Below are positions 1 through 9,200 of a stretch of 39,538 nt of DNA, in pieces. Made by a program: the position numbers and the translations under genes. This DNA comes from an uncultured Erysipelotrichaceae bacterium. Lineage in GTDB: Bacteria > Bacillota_I > Bacilli_A > Erysipelotrichales > Erysipelotrichaceae. The stretch spans positions 1 through 39,538 of the forward strand of contig OMXQ01000014.1 in assembly GCA_900315065.1 (NCBI GenBank), read 5' to 3'. Every line of letters begins with the position of its first letter. Positions within the stretch are counted from its first letter, which is position 1. The notes under the pieces were generated by a model. The model had not been told where the DNA came from, did no database searches, and saw nothing but the letters and a program-made list of their open reading frames with translations.

Positions 1-73
1 CAACCGTTGCGACAATGATGTCCTTGTGCACATCCATACCACAGCAGATGAAGCAAACAATTTTCAAAGCCAT
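1..73 (-). CDS. IS110-family transposase, N-terminal fragment
   Basis: Reading the - strand from an ATG at 73 gives a short N-terminus containing CGMDVHKDIIVATV. This matches the G(I/M)DVHK opening of IS110-family DEDD (RuvC-like) transposases, where the Asp is the first catalytic acid. A GAGAGG ribosome binding site lies just upstream on that strand. The rest of the gene is beyond the left window edge, so only about 24 codons are visible. IS110 enzymes recombine circular intermediates and carry a non-coding end upstream of the gene, which here would lie in 74 to about 300. The family call rests on this motif alone. Confidence 0.75.
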   Translation of the reverse strand, partial: MALKIVCFICCGMDVHKDIIVATV

Positions 74-300
74 AAAGATCCTCTCTTTCTAAGAGATCAG
101 GCTCTGAATACTGTCCGGCGTCTAAATTCAACAGTTACTGATTTCAATGATAAGCGTACAGATTCAAAGGTCTACTCATTTGTGCTTGTACGGCAGCGGC
201 AACTAATAAAAATGCGGCCTCAAATGATCCGCTAGTCTCCCCGTGCTCTAAACAGAGCCTTCTCTTTATTCAAAGAGTAGCAGATCAGAGGGAGTACGAA
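74..300 (-). other. Non-coding flank of the IS110 element, possible bridge-RNA end
   Basis: This stretch has no convincing gene on either strand and lies directly upstream of the IS110 transposase start. In the IS110 group the left non-coding end encodes the bridge RNA that pairs with target and donor DNA. A small inverted repeat (CTCTTT ATTC AAAGAG, 264-279 approximately) lies near the far side. I cannot define the element boundary or an RNA fold by eye, so the role is inference from position. Confidence 0.3.
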
Positions 301-340
301 ATGAAATTCATGAAGCATTTGTGACGGCGCTTAGCGCCGT
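286..340 (+). promoter_or_regulatory. Possible leader peptide followed by a GC-rich hairpin
   Basis: AGAGGGA at 286-292 is a good ribosome binding site for an ATG at 301. That frame encodes only MKFMKHL before a TGA at 322-324. Immediately after it, ACGGCGC TTA GCGCCGT (324-340) forms a perfect 7-bp hairpin just before the GGAGG (344-348) of the next gene. It could be a translated leader controlling the downstream gene, or the remnant of a gene cut when the insertion sequence arrived. Confidence 0.3.
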
Positions 341-353
341 AATGGAGGAAAAA

Positions 354-932
354 ATGAATAATAGTACAAAAACAGTCATTAGAACTATTGTTGCTTTAAT
401 AATAAGTATTTCCTTATGTTCTCCTGTCTATGCAAAAGCAGAGGAGGAAGCTCTGGAATCACAAATTAGCTCGCCATATTATATCTCATATGATGAGAAT
501 GGCATAATTTCTGATTTAATGCTTCCTGATACCTTTGCACGCAGAACAGGTAATCATACTGTTTTGACGAAGCTGGATAGTGGACATAAAGATAATGTGG
601 ATTCTGGATATCATCCAAATACTTCTGTCTGGCGGAAAGTATCATCTTATGGCTTTAATACAAGTTCATCTGTAAATATTACTGTTGGTTTTCAGGCAAA
701 TGGTAAAAATTTGTCTGGCTCAATAGGGGTTTCGGTGGTAAATTCGAATTCTTTCAGCTATCAAATTACAGTTGACCAGTCACGATTTTCAAAATTGAGA
801 GTATTTACGGGCTTTGACTGGATCTATTACAGAGCAGACGTAATCGATAATACGGGGGGCAATGTAGTGTATACATACTATTTCACTTCATTGTACAAGA
901 CACATGAAGAATTCAGGCCGGTTTACCAATAA
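354..932 (+). CDS. Secreted protein of unknown function
   Basis: This encodes a 192-residue protein. I chose the ATG at 354 because GGAGG (344-348) precedes it at 5-nt spacing and the product then begins with a classical signal peptide: NNSTK, a hydrophobic core of about 15 residues, then a cleavage region at SPVYAKA. The mature part is rich in Ser, Tyr and Asn with alternating beta-strand-like segments (residues about 60-185) and has no cysteine, which suggests a small extracellular beta protein. I do not recognise a family. Its 3' end overlaps the next gene by 29 nt, so the two are probably translated together. An upstream IS110 element could have brought or disrupted its promoter. Confidence 0.7.
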   Translation: MNNSTKTVIRTIVALIISISLCSPVYAKAEEEALESQISSPYYISYDENGIISDLMLPDTFARRTGNHTVLTKLDSGHKDNVDSGYHPNTSVWRKVSSYGFNTSSSVNITVGFQANGKNLSGSIGVSVVNSNSFSYQITVDQSRFSKLRVFTGFDWIYYRADVIDNTGGNVVYTYYFTSLYKTHEEFRPVYQ

Positions 933-1482
933 GATTTTGCTGATCGCTGTACTTGTTTCGCTGGGACTGAATGTTTTTCTTGGCATAAAGCTCTATCAGA
1001 ACAGGACAACGACATTAGATGTTGAGATCAGCTATGATGCGATCAATCCCGTGGACTTTCAGCAGGGGGAGAATGTGATTCTTGCTAAGGGAACCTCACA
1101 GTATCCCCATGATGCACTGAGCTACCTTTTGCTGGTTGACAATGAAGGGCAGATTGAGAAGATCTATTGTCTTGATGGACAGTATGGTGCGATTGCGTTC
1201 AATGATCAGACAGGTGAAGTGGTTGTGCTTGGAGAGAAAAATGTGCTGAGAATTGGGACGTCTGTGACGCAGGAACAGGATGCCAATCCACAGTTTCTTT
1301 CGCAGCAACGCAGTGACATCTATTTTAGCAGGAACCGTATTTATGTGAATTCGCAGCCGGTGAAGGATGAGAGGCTTGGCTTTACGCCCAAGCTAGGCTA
1401 TGCAGGATTTGTGGATCTTTCTTCTCTTGGTACCGATCTGCATATGATGCCGGTTGGTGTTGTGATTGTTTCGGGAAAATAG
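904..1482 (+). CDS. Membrane-anchored protein of unknown function
   Basis: This is a 192-residue protein with a short basic N-terminus, one transmembrane segment (residues about 9-27, ILLIAVLVSLGLNVFLGIKL) and an extracytoplasmic domain of about 160 residues. The domain contains repeated short beta-like stretches. I see no catalytic motif. It starts inside the end of the preceding secreted-protein gene (29-nt overlap), which argues for a two-gene transcription unit and a shared location at the cell surface. It could serve as an accessory or immunity-like partner of the upstream protein, but nothing in the sequence proves that. The ICE context begins to be recognisable only further downstream. 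Confidence 0.7.
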   Translation: MKNSGRFTNKILLIAVLVSLGLNVFLGIKLYQNRTTTLDVEISYDAINPVDFQQGENVILAKGTSQYPHDALSYLLLVDNEGQIEKIYCLDGQYGAIAFNDQTGEVVVLGEKNVLRIGTSVTQEQDANPQFLSQQRSDIYFSRNRIYVNSQPVKDERLGFTPKLGYAGFVDLSSLGTDLHMMPVGVVIVSGK

Positions 1483-1709
1483 ATGATTGTAACAATATGG
1501 CAGCAGGGGATTTGAAGTGATCTCCTTATCGGGTGCAAAAGTCTGACAGTTTAAGAAGATATAGGATTAGTATAGGCTAATTTCTTGCATATGAAAAAGA
1601 TGCATTGTCATGAAGTCCTAAAAAGCACCGGATTTTTAGAACATGTAAATCTTACAAACTGGTGAATCATTTGAGGATTATATGGGTTAATCACATTGTT
1701 TGAGGACTT

Positions 1710-1736
1710 TTGCATGTCCTCATAAGAGGGTATAAA
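1710..1736 (+). promoter_or_regulatory. Weak promoter candidate in the 1483-1878 gap
   Basis: The 396-nt gap between 1482 and 1879 holds no supported gene. TTGCAT (1710-1715) and TATAAA (1731-1736) could be -35 and -10 boxes, but the 15-bp spacing is short. A 6-bp inverted repeat (GAGGAC/GTCCTC) overlaps the -35 region. The terminator at 1801 lies between this site and the next gene, so the promoter assignment is uncertain. Confidence 0.25.
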
Positions 1737-1800
1737 ATTTATATACTGAATGAAATGGATAGTGATAAATACCACTCCCCCATCTAGTATTCAATGTTAT

Positions 1801-1831
1801 GGCCGAATGTTAATTGACACTCGGCCTTTTT
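1801..1831 (+). terminator. Rho-independent terminator
   Basis: GGCCGAATGT pairs with ACACTCGGCC (10-bp stem with one mismatch, loop TAATTG), followed by a run of five T at 1826-1831. It would end transcripts coming from the 354-1482 pair. Confidence 0.75.
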
Positions 1832-1878
1832 ATTGATATGAAGCATTATATAGATGCTTAAAAGTACGAGGGAAACTT

Positions 1879-3015
1879 ATGGGTACAAATACTGATCAGA
1901 ACACAAGTCCGTCCAAAGAGAAAACAGAACCGACCACAGCTCCGGCATCCAAGAATGCCAAAGGTGCAAAGTCCAAGAAGAAAGCCTACCAGATCGTCGG
2001 CGGGTGCGTGGCAGCAGCATTGCTCATTGCCTGTATCGGCTTTGCATCCTGTAATGCCAATAGCTCGTCTAAGGCAGAAGCAAGCCCGTCACCAACAGCA
2101 AGCGTAAAGGCGGAAACGCTGTTTGCTGATGCCAAAGAGGTGACACTGCTGGATGCCAATGGAAAAGAGACAACCGATAAGATCACGGTAGCTACAGTGA
2201 AAAAGGCAGAGGCAACAAAAGCCGGTCTGAAAGACTGGTACTTTAACCATGTCGTAAAGGGCGGCTATAAGTATGGCATCCTGAAGTATACGGATGATTC
2301 GGGTAAAGGAATCTATGCAGATAGCACAGGTATCTATGAAGCAGAGCTGAAAGAAGATACAGCTACAAGAGGATACACAAAACCGGCAGACACAAATCTG
2401 ATCTATACGGTTGATACTGCCAAAAAGATACTGGACAGTGCAAAGAAGTCTGAAACCAGTGCTGCTCCAAAAGCTACTACGTCTGCGGATGCTGCTGAAG
2501 CAAAAGAAGAAAAGGGAGATACGGCTGCTGATACAGGCAGCAATACTTCTTCCGATTCAGGAAAGAGTGGATCAACTGCATCTCAGGGTTCCAAACCGGC
2601 AGGCGGGTCATCCAGTAGTTCATCAGGAAGCAAGACATCTAACACATCAGGCAGTTCAAGCAAGTCCCAGACATGCAGAACCGTGCATCATGATGCAACA
2701 GGCCATTACGAGAACGTCACCTCTCAGCAGTGGGTGCAGGATACAGCCGCTTATGATGAAACGGTTGTGGATCAGGCAACGTATAATGAACCTGGATATT
2801 ACAAATGTGTCTGTGGTTATACAACGAGTGATATCAATGATATTTATGATCATTGTGAACAAGATGGTGGAACATTTTCTCATATCGCAGGCACATACCA
2901 TCCGGCTGTTACCCATACCGTTCATCATGACGCAACAGGTCATTATGAAACAGTTGTGACCGGACAGCAGTGGGTACAGGACAGTGCCGCATATGATGAA
3001 ACAGTTTGCGGCTGA
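1879..3015 (+). CDS. Single-pass membrane protein with repeated His/Cys-rich extracellular motifs
   Basis: This 378-residue protein has a charged cytoplasmic start (residues 1-36), one transmembrane segment (about 38-57) and a compact domain at about 75-185. A long Ser/Gly/Thr/Ala linker follows (about 190-265), then a C-terminal repeat region. The repeat THHDATGHYE-type motif followed by QQWVQD(T/S)AAYDETV occurs twice (about 268-297 and 348-376). Between them is a Cys/His segment with CVCG, C and H residues that could bind a metal. Similar HHDATGHY repeats occur in cell-envelope proteins of Bacillota, but I know no function. The second copy ends abruptly at ETVCG, where the first continues into the Cys-rich part, so the C-terminus may be truncated. 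An AGGG-type ribosome binding site precedes the ATG. Confidence 0.7.
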   Translation: MGTNTDQNTSPSKEKTEPTTAPASKNAKGAKSKKKAYQIVGGCVAAALLIACIGFASCNANSSSKAEASPSPTASVKAETLFADAKEVTLLDANGKETTDKITVATVKKAEATKAGLKDWYFNHVVKGGYKYGILKYTDDSGKGIYADSTGIYEAELKEDTATRGYTKPADTNLIYTVDTAKKILDSAKKSETSAAPKATTSADAAEAKEEKGDTAADTGSNTSSDSGKSGSTASQGSKPAGGSSSSSSGSKTSNTSGSSSKSQTCRTVHHDATGHYENVTSQQWVQDTAAYDETVVDQATYNEPGYYKCVCGYTTSDINDIYDHCEQDGGTFSHIAGTYHPAVTHTVHHDATGHYETVVTGQQWVQDSAAYDETVCG

Positions 3016-3073
3016 TATCAGATAAGCGGTTGAAAGAAAAAATGAGGCGGAAGCCTTTTCAAACAAACAGAGA

Positions 3074-3105
3074 AGACAGGGTGTGATTGATGCTCTGTCT
3101 TTTTT
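3074..3105 (+). terminator. Rho-independent terminator
   Basis: AGACAG (3074-3079) pairs with CTGTCT (3095-3100), followed by a T-run to 3105. It closes the 1879-3015 transcript. Confidence 0.65.
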
Positions 3106-3178
3106 GGTGGAAATACCAGTGACTTGCAGTTTATCCATCAGTGGATGATTCGGTAAGGACATATGGGGAAAGTTATTG

Positions 3179-3198
3179 GAATGATCAGGTGATCATTC
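3179..3198. promoter_or_regulatory. Inverted repeat, possible operator of the adhesin gene
   Basis: GAATGATCA and TGATCATTC are perfect 9-bp arms separated by GG. The site lies about 70 nt before the adhesin start, in a gap bounded by a terminator upstream. A dyad with such a short spacer is more typical of a protein binding site than of an RNA hairpin. The regulator is unknown. Confidence 0.4.
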
Positions 3199-3205
3199 AT
3201 AAATC

Positions 3206-3230
3206 AGGAAGGCACTTGCCTTCCTTTTTA
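3206..3230 (+). terminator. Terminator-like hairpin in the adhesin leader
   Basis: AGGAAGGCA and TGCCTTCCT form a perfect 9-bp stem with almost no loop, followed by TTTTA. It sits only 45 nt upstream of the adhesin start codon. It could be an attenuator in the adhesin leader, or a second terminator for the upstream gene if the adhesin promoter lies beyond it. Confidence 0.5.
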
Positions 3231-3241
3231 TCAATCTGACT

Positions 3242-3270
3242 TGGGGTGAACCCCCAGAGAAAGGGGAAAA
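3242..3270 (+). promoter_or_regulatory. Ribosome binding site of the adhesin with competing hairpins
   Basis: The Shine-Dalgarno AAAGGGG (3260-3266) is 4 nt before the ATG at 3271. The upstream CCCCC (3251-3255) can pair either with GGGG at 3243-3246 (loop TGAA), which frees the ribosome site, or with GGGG of the Shine-Dalgarno itself (loop AGAGAAA), which hides it. The two pairings are mutually exclusive. Confidence 0.45.
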
Positions 3271-6200
3271 ATGAAGATTCCTAAAACGTTGCGAAAGCTG
3301 ACAGCTTTCCTTCTGGCAGTAGGTACGATGGCTGGTTCCATCCAGATGCCTGTAATTGCCGAAGATTCTTCCAATAGCGTAATCGGAAAAGAAATTCCTG
3401 ATAATGCTGTTGCAGTAAACGTAACTGGTGAGGGCAGTGTTGTTGTAGAACAGAACGGCAAGGAAACCTCCGTTACAGGATTCACGCTTTTCACGGGTAA
3501 TGAGGGTGATGAAATCACCATTAAGGCAAGTGAGAATGACTCAGGCCAGAAGATGACCGCCATGGCTGTATTCATGGATGATGGAACATCTTTCAATGCC
3601 AATGAGAATCATGATTCCAGTGCTGAATATACGGCAAAGATTGGTACAGACCGTTATATCAATGTTCTCTTTGAGAGAAAACAACTTGTACGCAGAATGG
3701 CTGCATCTTATACACCATCTGATGCTGCAATTCCCAGTAGTGGCAGCGGAACACTTTGGGCAACTGCCCCAAGTATGTTTGACAATCAGTTTACTCTGCA
3801 ATGGATCAGCGCACCGCTTGACAGGTTTGCTGATACGATTAAGCAGTATCTGGGAGAATGCACACATCATGGGTGGCTGGCATGGACAGACGACAACCCC
3901 TACAACGTCAAAAGTCTGAATTACACATATAGTTTTGTAGGTGATGACACCACAAAATATCTGACAATCACTGTTGCGGATGATACTACGCATACCGGTT
4001 ACAGCGCGGCCGCGGGCGGAACAGCTGGCTATCAGGGTATTCAATGGACAAACATTCCGATTACCATTGTGATTCCTACAAAGACTATTCATGTTGATGT
4101 AAACAAGGTCAATGGAAATCCTACGATCACGGAAAATAACGATTGCTATTCTCTGGGTGGAGCTACCTATGGCATCTGGCTGGATTCAGCACTGACAAAC
4201 AAGATTGGTGAAGTGACAACTGATACAAGTGGAAAAGCCAGCATTGATATTCCGAATATTGATAATGGTGTAAATACTGTTTATGTAAAGGAAATCACAC
4301 CATCCAAAGGATTCTACATTGATGAAACCAAGTACACGGTCAATCTGAACAATAACTCTGGTTCTGTGACTTCTACAGAAACGCCAGGCAATGACCCTCT
4401 GACCATTACGCTGAGCAAAATTGCGGAAGATGGTCAATGGCTTACACAGGACTTGCCTGCTCCTTTGAAGGATGCTCAGTTTACGGTGAAATACTATGCG
4501 GTGAATCCTGACAACTACACAACAGCAGGCAGCGTGAGCAGTCTGACTCCTACAAGAACATGGGTACTTAAAACTCTGCCGAATTCTCGCGGAGAATTTA
4601 CAGCTCGTTTGCTGAATGATTATTTGGTTAAGGAAAAAAGTGATGAATTATATCTGGACGAGGATAACAACCCATGCATCCCTCTTGGTGTTGTTACGGT
4701 TCAGGAGACCGAAGCCCCCAAAGGATACACACTCGAAAACAGCATCACAAATGTAAAGACCAAAGAATCTATTACTAAAACGGATGGAGTTGCCTATTTT
4801 GCTGTAAAGCAGACAGGCCAATACTTTCAGGTACAGGGCGGCAATGAATATACCGTTTCTGATAAATCAGTTCGTACTGGTCATATAGAAATCCAGAAGG
4901 CTCTGGCTTATTCCGGTACTGCTCTTCAGGGCGATATTCCAAATCTGACAACAACACTGAAGATTACGAACAATAACTCTTATGGTGCTGTTCTGAAGGA
5001 TGGCGATACCGTACTGGCTACTGCCGCAGCGAACAGTGATTTCGTAAAGACAGATGGATCACTGTATACCATCACAACTGATGCGAAAGGCTACTGGAAG
5101 TCACCGGAAGGCTATATGCCATATGGTACTTACACGTTCACGGAAACTGCCGGCCCGACTGGTACAGACCTTAACGGTAAGACCAGTACAACAGTCACAG
5201 TTGACAGTGAAGGTCAGAACATCAAGCTGACAAACAGTGAGATCGAAAACACAGCAATCCGCGGTACATTCAGTATCAAGAAGAACGACCTTGATCTGGG
5301 TACAAACATTGCTCAGGGTGACACAAACCTCTCTGCCAAGTATGCTCTGATCAATCGTTCCAATTACACCGTTTATGTCGATACCAATGAAGACGGCAAG
5401 ATTGATACCACCAAAGAGGCATTCGCACCAGGAGAGACAATCTGTGACCGTGATGTGCAGACAGGAAAGAAGCCGTACAGCTTTGAAACTGCCGCTGATG
5501 GTACTTACACATGGGATTATGGTGATGCAAGTTCTCCGAATCATCTTCATGGTCTGACTTATGGCACATATGAGATTCAGGAAGTAGAAGCACCGAAGAA
5601 CTATACGCTCAATGGTAATACTTCCATCACATTCTCCATCCGCAATGAGGATGAAACAGTAAGCCGTACACTTGATCCTACTGCCGGACAGATCAATAAG
5701 AACGTGATCGCCAACCAGCCTGCATACGGTCAGATCGAACTCTATAAGCATGTCAATCAGCAGGCCGGATCAGAAGTCGATGATCTTCCTGAGAATGGCG
5801 CAAAGTTCCTTGTCATCCTGACTTCCAAGCTGAACTCCATTTATGGTGGAGATATGAAGAAGGCTTGGGATGCTCTGAACGATAAGAATGGTCAGAACAT
5901 TGACGCAAACGGCAATGTAGTAGCCGCTGGCAAGGATGTTATGCTTTCTGAGCATGAGTTCTCTGTGATCACAACAGGTACAGAAGTTGACGCTGACGGC
6001 AACACTATGGAAGGCTACGGTATTACCGGAAACCTCGCCGCTGGCAATTATACTGTTATGCAGTTCACTTCCGGTACTGCCAAGGGATTCACTGCTGATG
6101 ATCTGAAAATGTCTGATGAAGCTAAGACGGTTGACGTTGTAGTAAATAAGAAAACAGACGCTAACGGCTATAGCACTTGGACTGATAAGAAGTCTCCGGT

Positions 6201-9200
6201 CAAGCTGAGTGTTACCAATGACCAGAAGATTTACAACGCAAGAATCCTGAAGAAAGACGCAAGAACTGGCAAGCTGGTTACATTGAACAGCGCATCCTTC
6301 AAGCTGGTTGCCGATTCCAATAACAATGGTGTGCTGGATGCCGATGATTACAAGTACAGCTCCGTATCTTCCAATGGTGACATTGATCCAACCTTCTATC
6401 AGGAAGGCAAGGTCAAGATCGTAAATGGCTACGTGACCATGACAAGCGGCGGTTCTGATTACAACACATTTAGAACTTACACTGATAACACAGGCAAGGT
6501 TCCGGCTGGCACATTTGTCGTCGATCAGGTAACAACTGATGGCAAGACAGTTGCCAATGATAAGGGAACTGCACCTCTGCCTGTTCAGTTGACCAAGGGT
6601 ACATACTTCATTCTCGAAAGTGATACTCCGGCTGGCTACCTGAACTATACAGACACGGGCCTGAAGTTCACTGTTAATGGTTCCTGCTACAAGGATGTCA
6701 CATCTTCCACTGAAGAAAACGTCCATGAGAATATCCTGACCAAGATTTATTCCTGGTGGGATCATGCAACAAGCTGGATCTCTGGAACAAAGAGAATGCA
6801 GCTTGATGATGATTACTTCGTCACTGAGACAATTGCTAATAACCGTGCAACGGGCAAGCTGACAATCAGCAAGACCATTGAGGCAAAGCCTGATGGAGTT
6901 GACTATTCGTTCATTAACCGTGATGATCTGTCCGGCATTCAGTTTACTCTGTATGCAGCAGAAGACATCAAAGACCCGGCTGATGGAAGTGTAATCGCAA
7001 AGAAGGGTGATGTTGCCAAGGTAATGACATCCGGTTCCGCTGCTGATAGTTTCGGTGTTCATACGGACACCTATACAGAGGGCGGCAGATTCTATGTCAA
7101 CAAGGATGGCAGCTTCACACTGAAAGATATTCCTCTGGGTAAGTACACACTGAAGGAAACAGCAGTACCGGATGGTATTGTTCTTTCCGATCAGACATGG
7201 GATGTAACGCTTGAACAGCCGAAAGATGACCGTAAGACAGCAGAGTTTACTGCTCATTACGACATCGAAAACTACACCACAAAGACAAAGTTCTCCAAGA
7301 CAGATGTCTCTGGTGAAGAACTGCCTGGCGCAACCATTACAATCCTTGATTCCAAGGGCAATCAGGTCAAGAAGGCAGATGGCACCGATCTGACATGGGT
7401 TTCTACAGATAAGCCTTACTATGTAGAAGGTCTGGCAGATGGCGATTACGTCATGCATGAGACTGTTGCACCGGAAGGATATGTACTGAGAACAACGGAT
7501 ATTCCGTTCACTGTCAAGAATGATAAGGCTGTTCAGACTGTCTCCATGGCAGACAAGACTTATGATCTGACCAAAGTTGATGCTGGCGGCGAAGAAGTTG
7601 AAGGTGCAAAGATCACTGTCACAGATAATGCTGATGGCAAGGTCGTTGATACTTGGACTTCTGATAAGACAACACACCATATCAATGGCCTGACTGAAGG
7701 TCATACGTACACACTGCATGAAGAAACAGCTCCTAATGGATATGTTTACTTCACAGATGTTCAGATCACTGTCACAAGCGATTACTCAAAGAACCAGAGC
7801 CAGACACTGACAGACAAGCGTGTACTTGTTACAAAGCAGGATACACAGGGCGAAACAGTCGATGGTGCTGAACTGAGCGTCTATGACAAGGACGGAAACC
7901 TTGTTGATCAGTGGACAACAGTTAAGGGCGAAGGCCATTATGTAAATGGTCTCCATGCCGGACAGTCCTATACACTGAAGGAAACAAAGGTACCGGATGG
8001 ATATGTAAAGGCCGCTGATATCACAATCAATGTCGCGGATGATGGCAAGGATCAGTCCGAGTTCTTCATCAACAAGCAGGTAACAGTCTCCAAGGTTGAT
8101 GCTGGCGGCGAAGAAGTCATTGGTGCTGATATGACAGTCGTTGATGAAAATGGCAATGTTGTTGATCAGTGGACATCTGATGGCACCGACCATAAGGTCA
8201 ACGGCCTTGAAGAAGGCAAGAGCTACACAATCCACGAAGTAACAGCTCCGAATGGCTATGTAGCAGCTACTGACATTCCGTTCACCGTTTCCGGTGCTGA
8301 TAAAGACGGAAAGAAGGAAGATCAGGAATACACAGTCACCGACAAGCGTGTTCAGATGCTGAAGGTTGACATGTGCGGAACTGATGTAGATGGCGCACAG
8401 CTGAGTGTTTTCGCAAAAGACGGTTCAATGGTTGACCAGTGGACATCAAAGGCTGGTGAGCATCACTTTGTCAATGGACTCAGAGCTGGTCAGACATACA
8501 CTGTTGAAGAGACAATTGTTCCTGAAGGATTTGTCAAGGCTGCGGATTACACATTCACAGTTGCCGATGATGGCAAAGATCAGACAGAAACAATCGTTGA
8601 TAAGCAGGTGGAAATTTCCAAAGAAGATGCTGGCGGTAAAGAAGTTGAAGGCGCAAAGCTGACAATTACTGATAAGACAACAGGACAGGCGGTAGATCAG
8701 TGGACATCCGGTAAGGAGACACATTATGCATCCGGTCTGGAAGTTGGAAAGACATACACACTGACTGAAGATACTGCTCCGCTTGGCTATGTAAAGGCTA
8801 CAAGCATTGACTTTACAGTGAATGACGATGGTGTTGACCAGAAGGTTACGATGGTTGATACAATCGAAAGACTGGCAAAGGTTGATGATAAGGGCAATGT
8901 CCTGAAGGGTGCTACACTGGAAGCTCGTGACGAAGACGGAAACGTAATCGACGCATGGGAGTCCGGCAAGCACATTGTTGATCTGACTGAGGATCAGGTT
9001 ACTGATCTTGAGAAGGGCAATAACGTTGAATTTGAGCTGGAAGATGGCTCAAAGGTAACGGTTTATGCACTTGTAAAGACAACAACTGAAACTGAGGATG
9101 ACAGCAAGGATTCTGATCTGACGGCTGAAGAAATCAAGGAACAGGCTTGCAAAGCTAAAGAACTGAGAAAGGCTGGAAAGACAGAAGAAACACCTGCACC

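Noticed and set aside
26-235. 69-codon + strand open frame at the left edge
   Set aside because: It overlaps the IS110 transposase start on the other strand, has no ribosome site and no protein features.
5770-7719. Very long (649-codon) - strand open frame inside the adhesin gene
   Set aside because: It mirrors the adhesin codon pattern; the translation is rich in Cys, Ile and Val with no domain, and there is no ribosome site. Several similar shadow frames occur along the gene.
7561-8865. Possible CRISPR-like or DNA satellite array
   Set aside because: The periodicity is that of protein modules of 86-90 residues with diverged DNA, not of identical short repeats with spacers.
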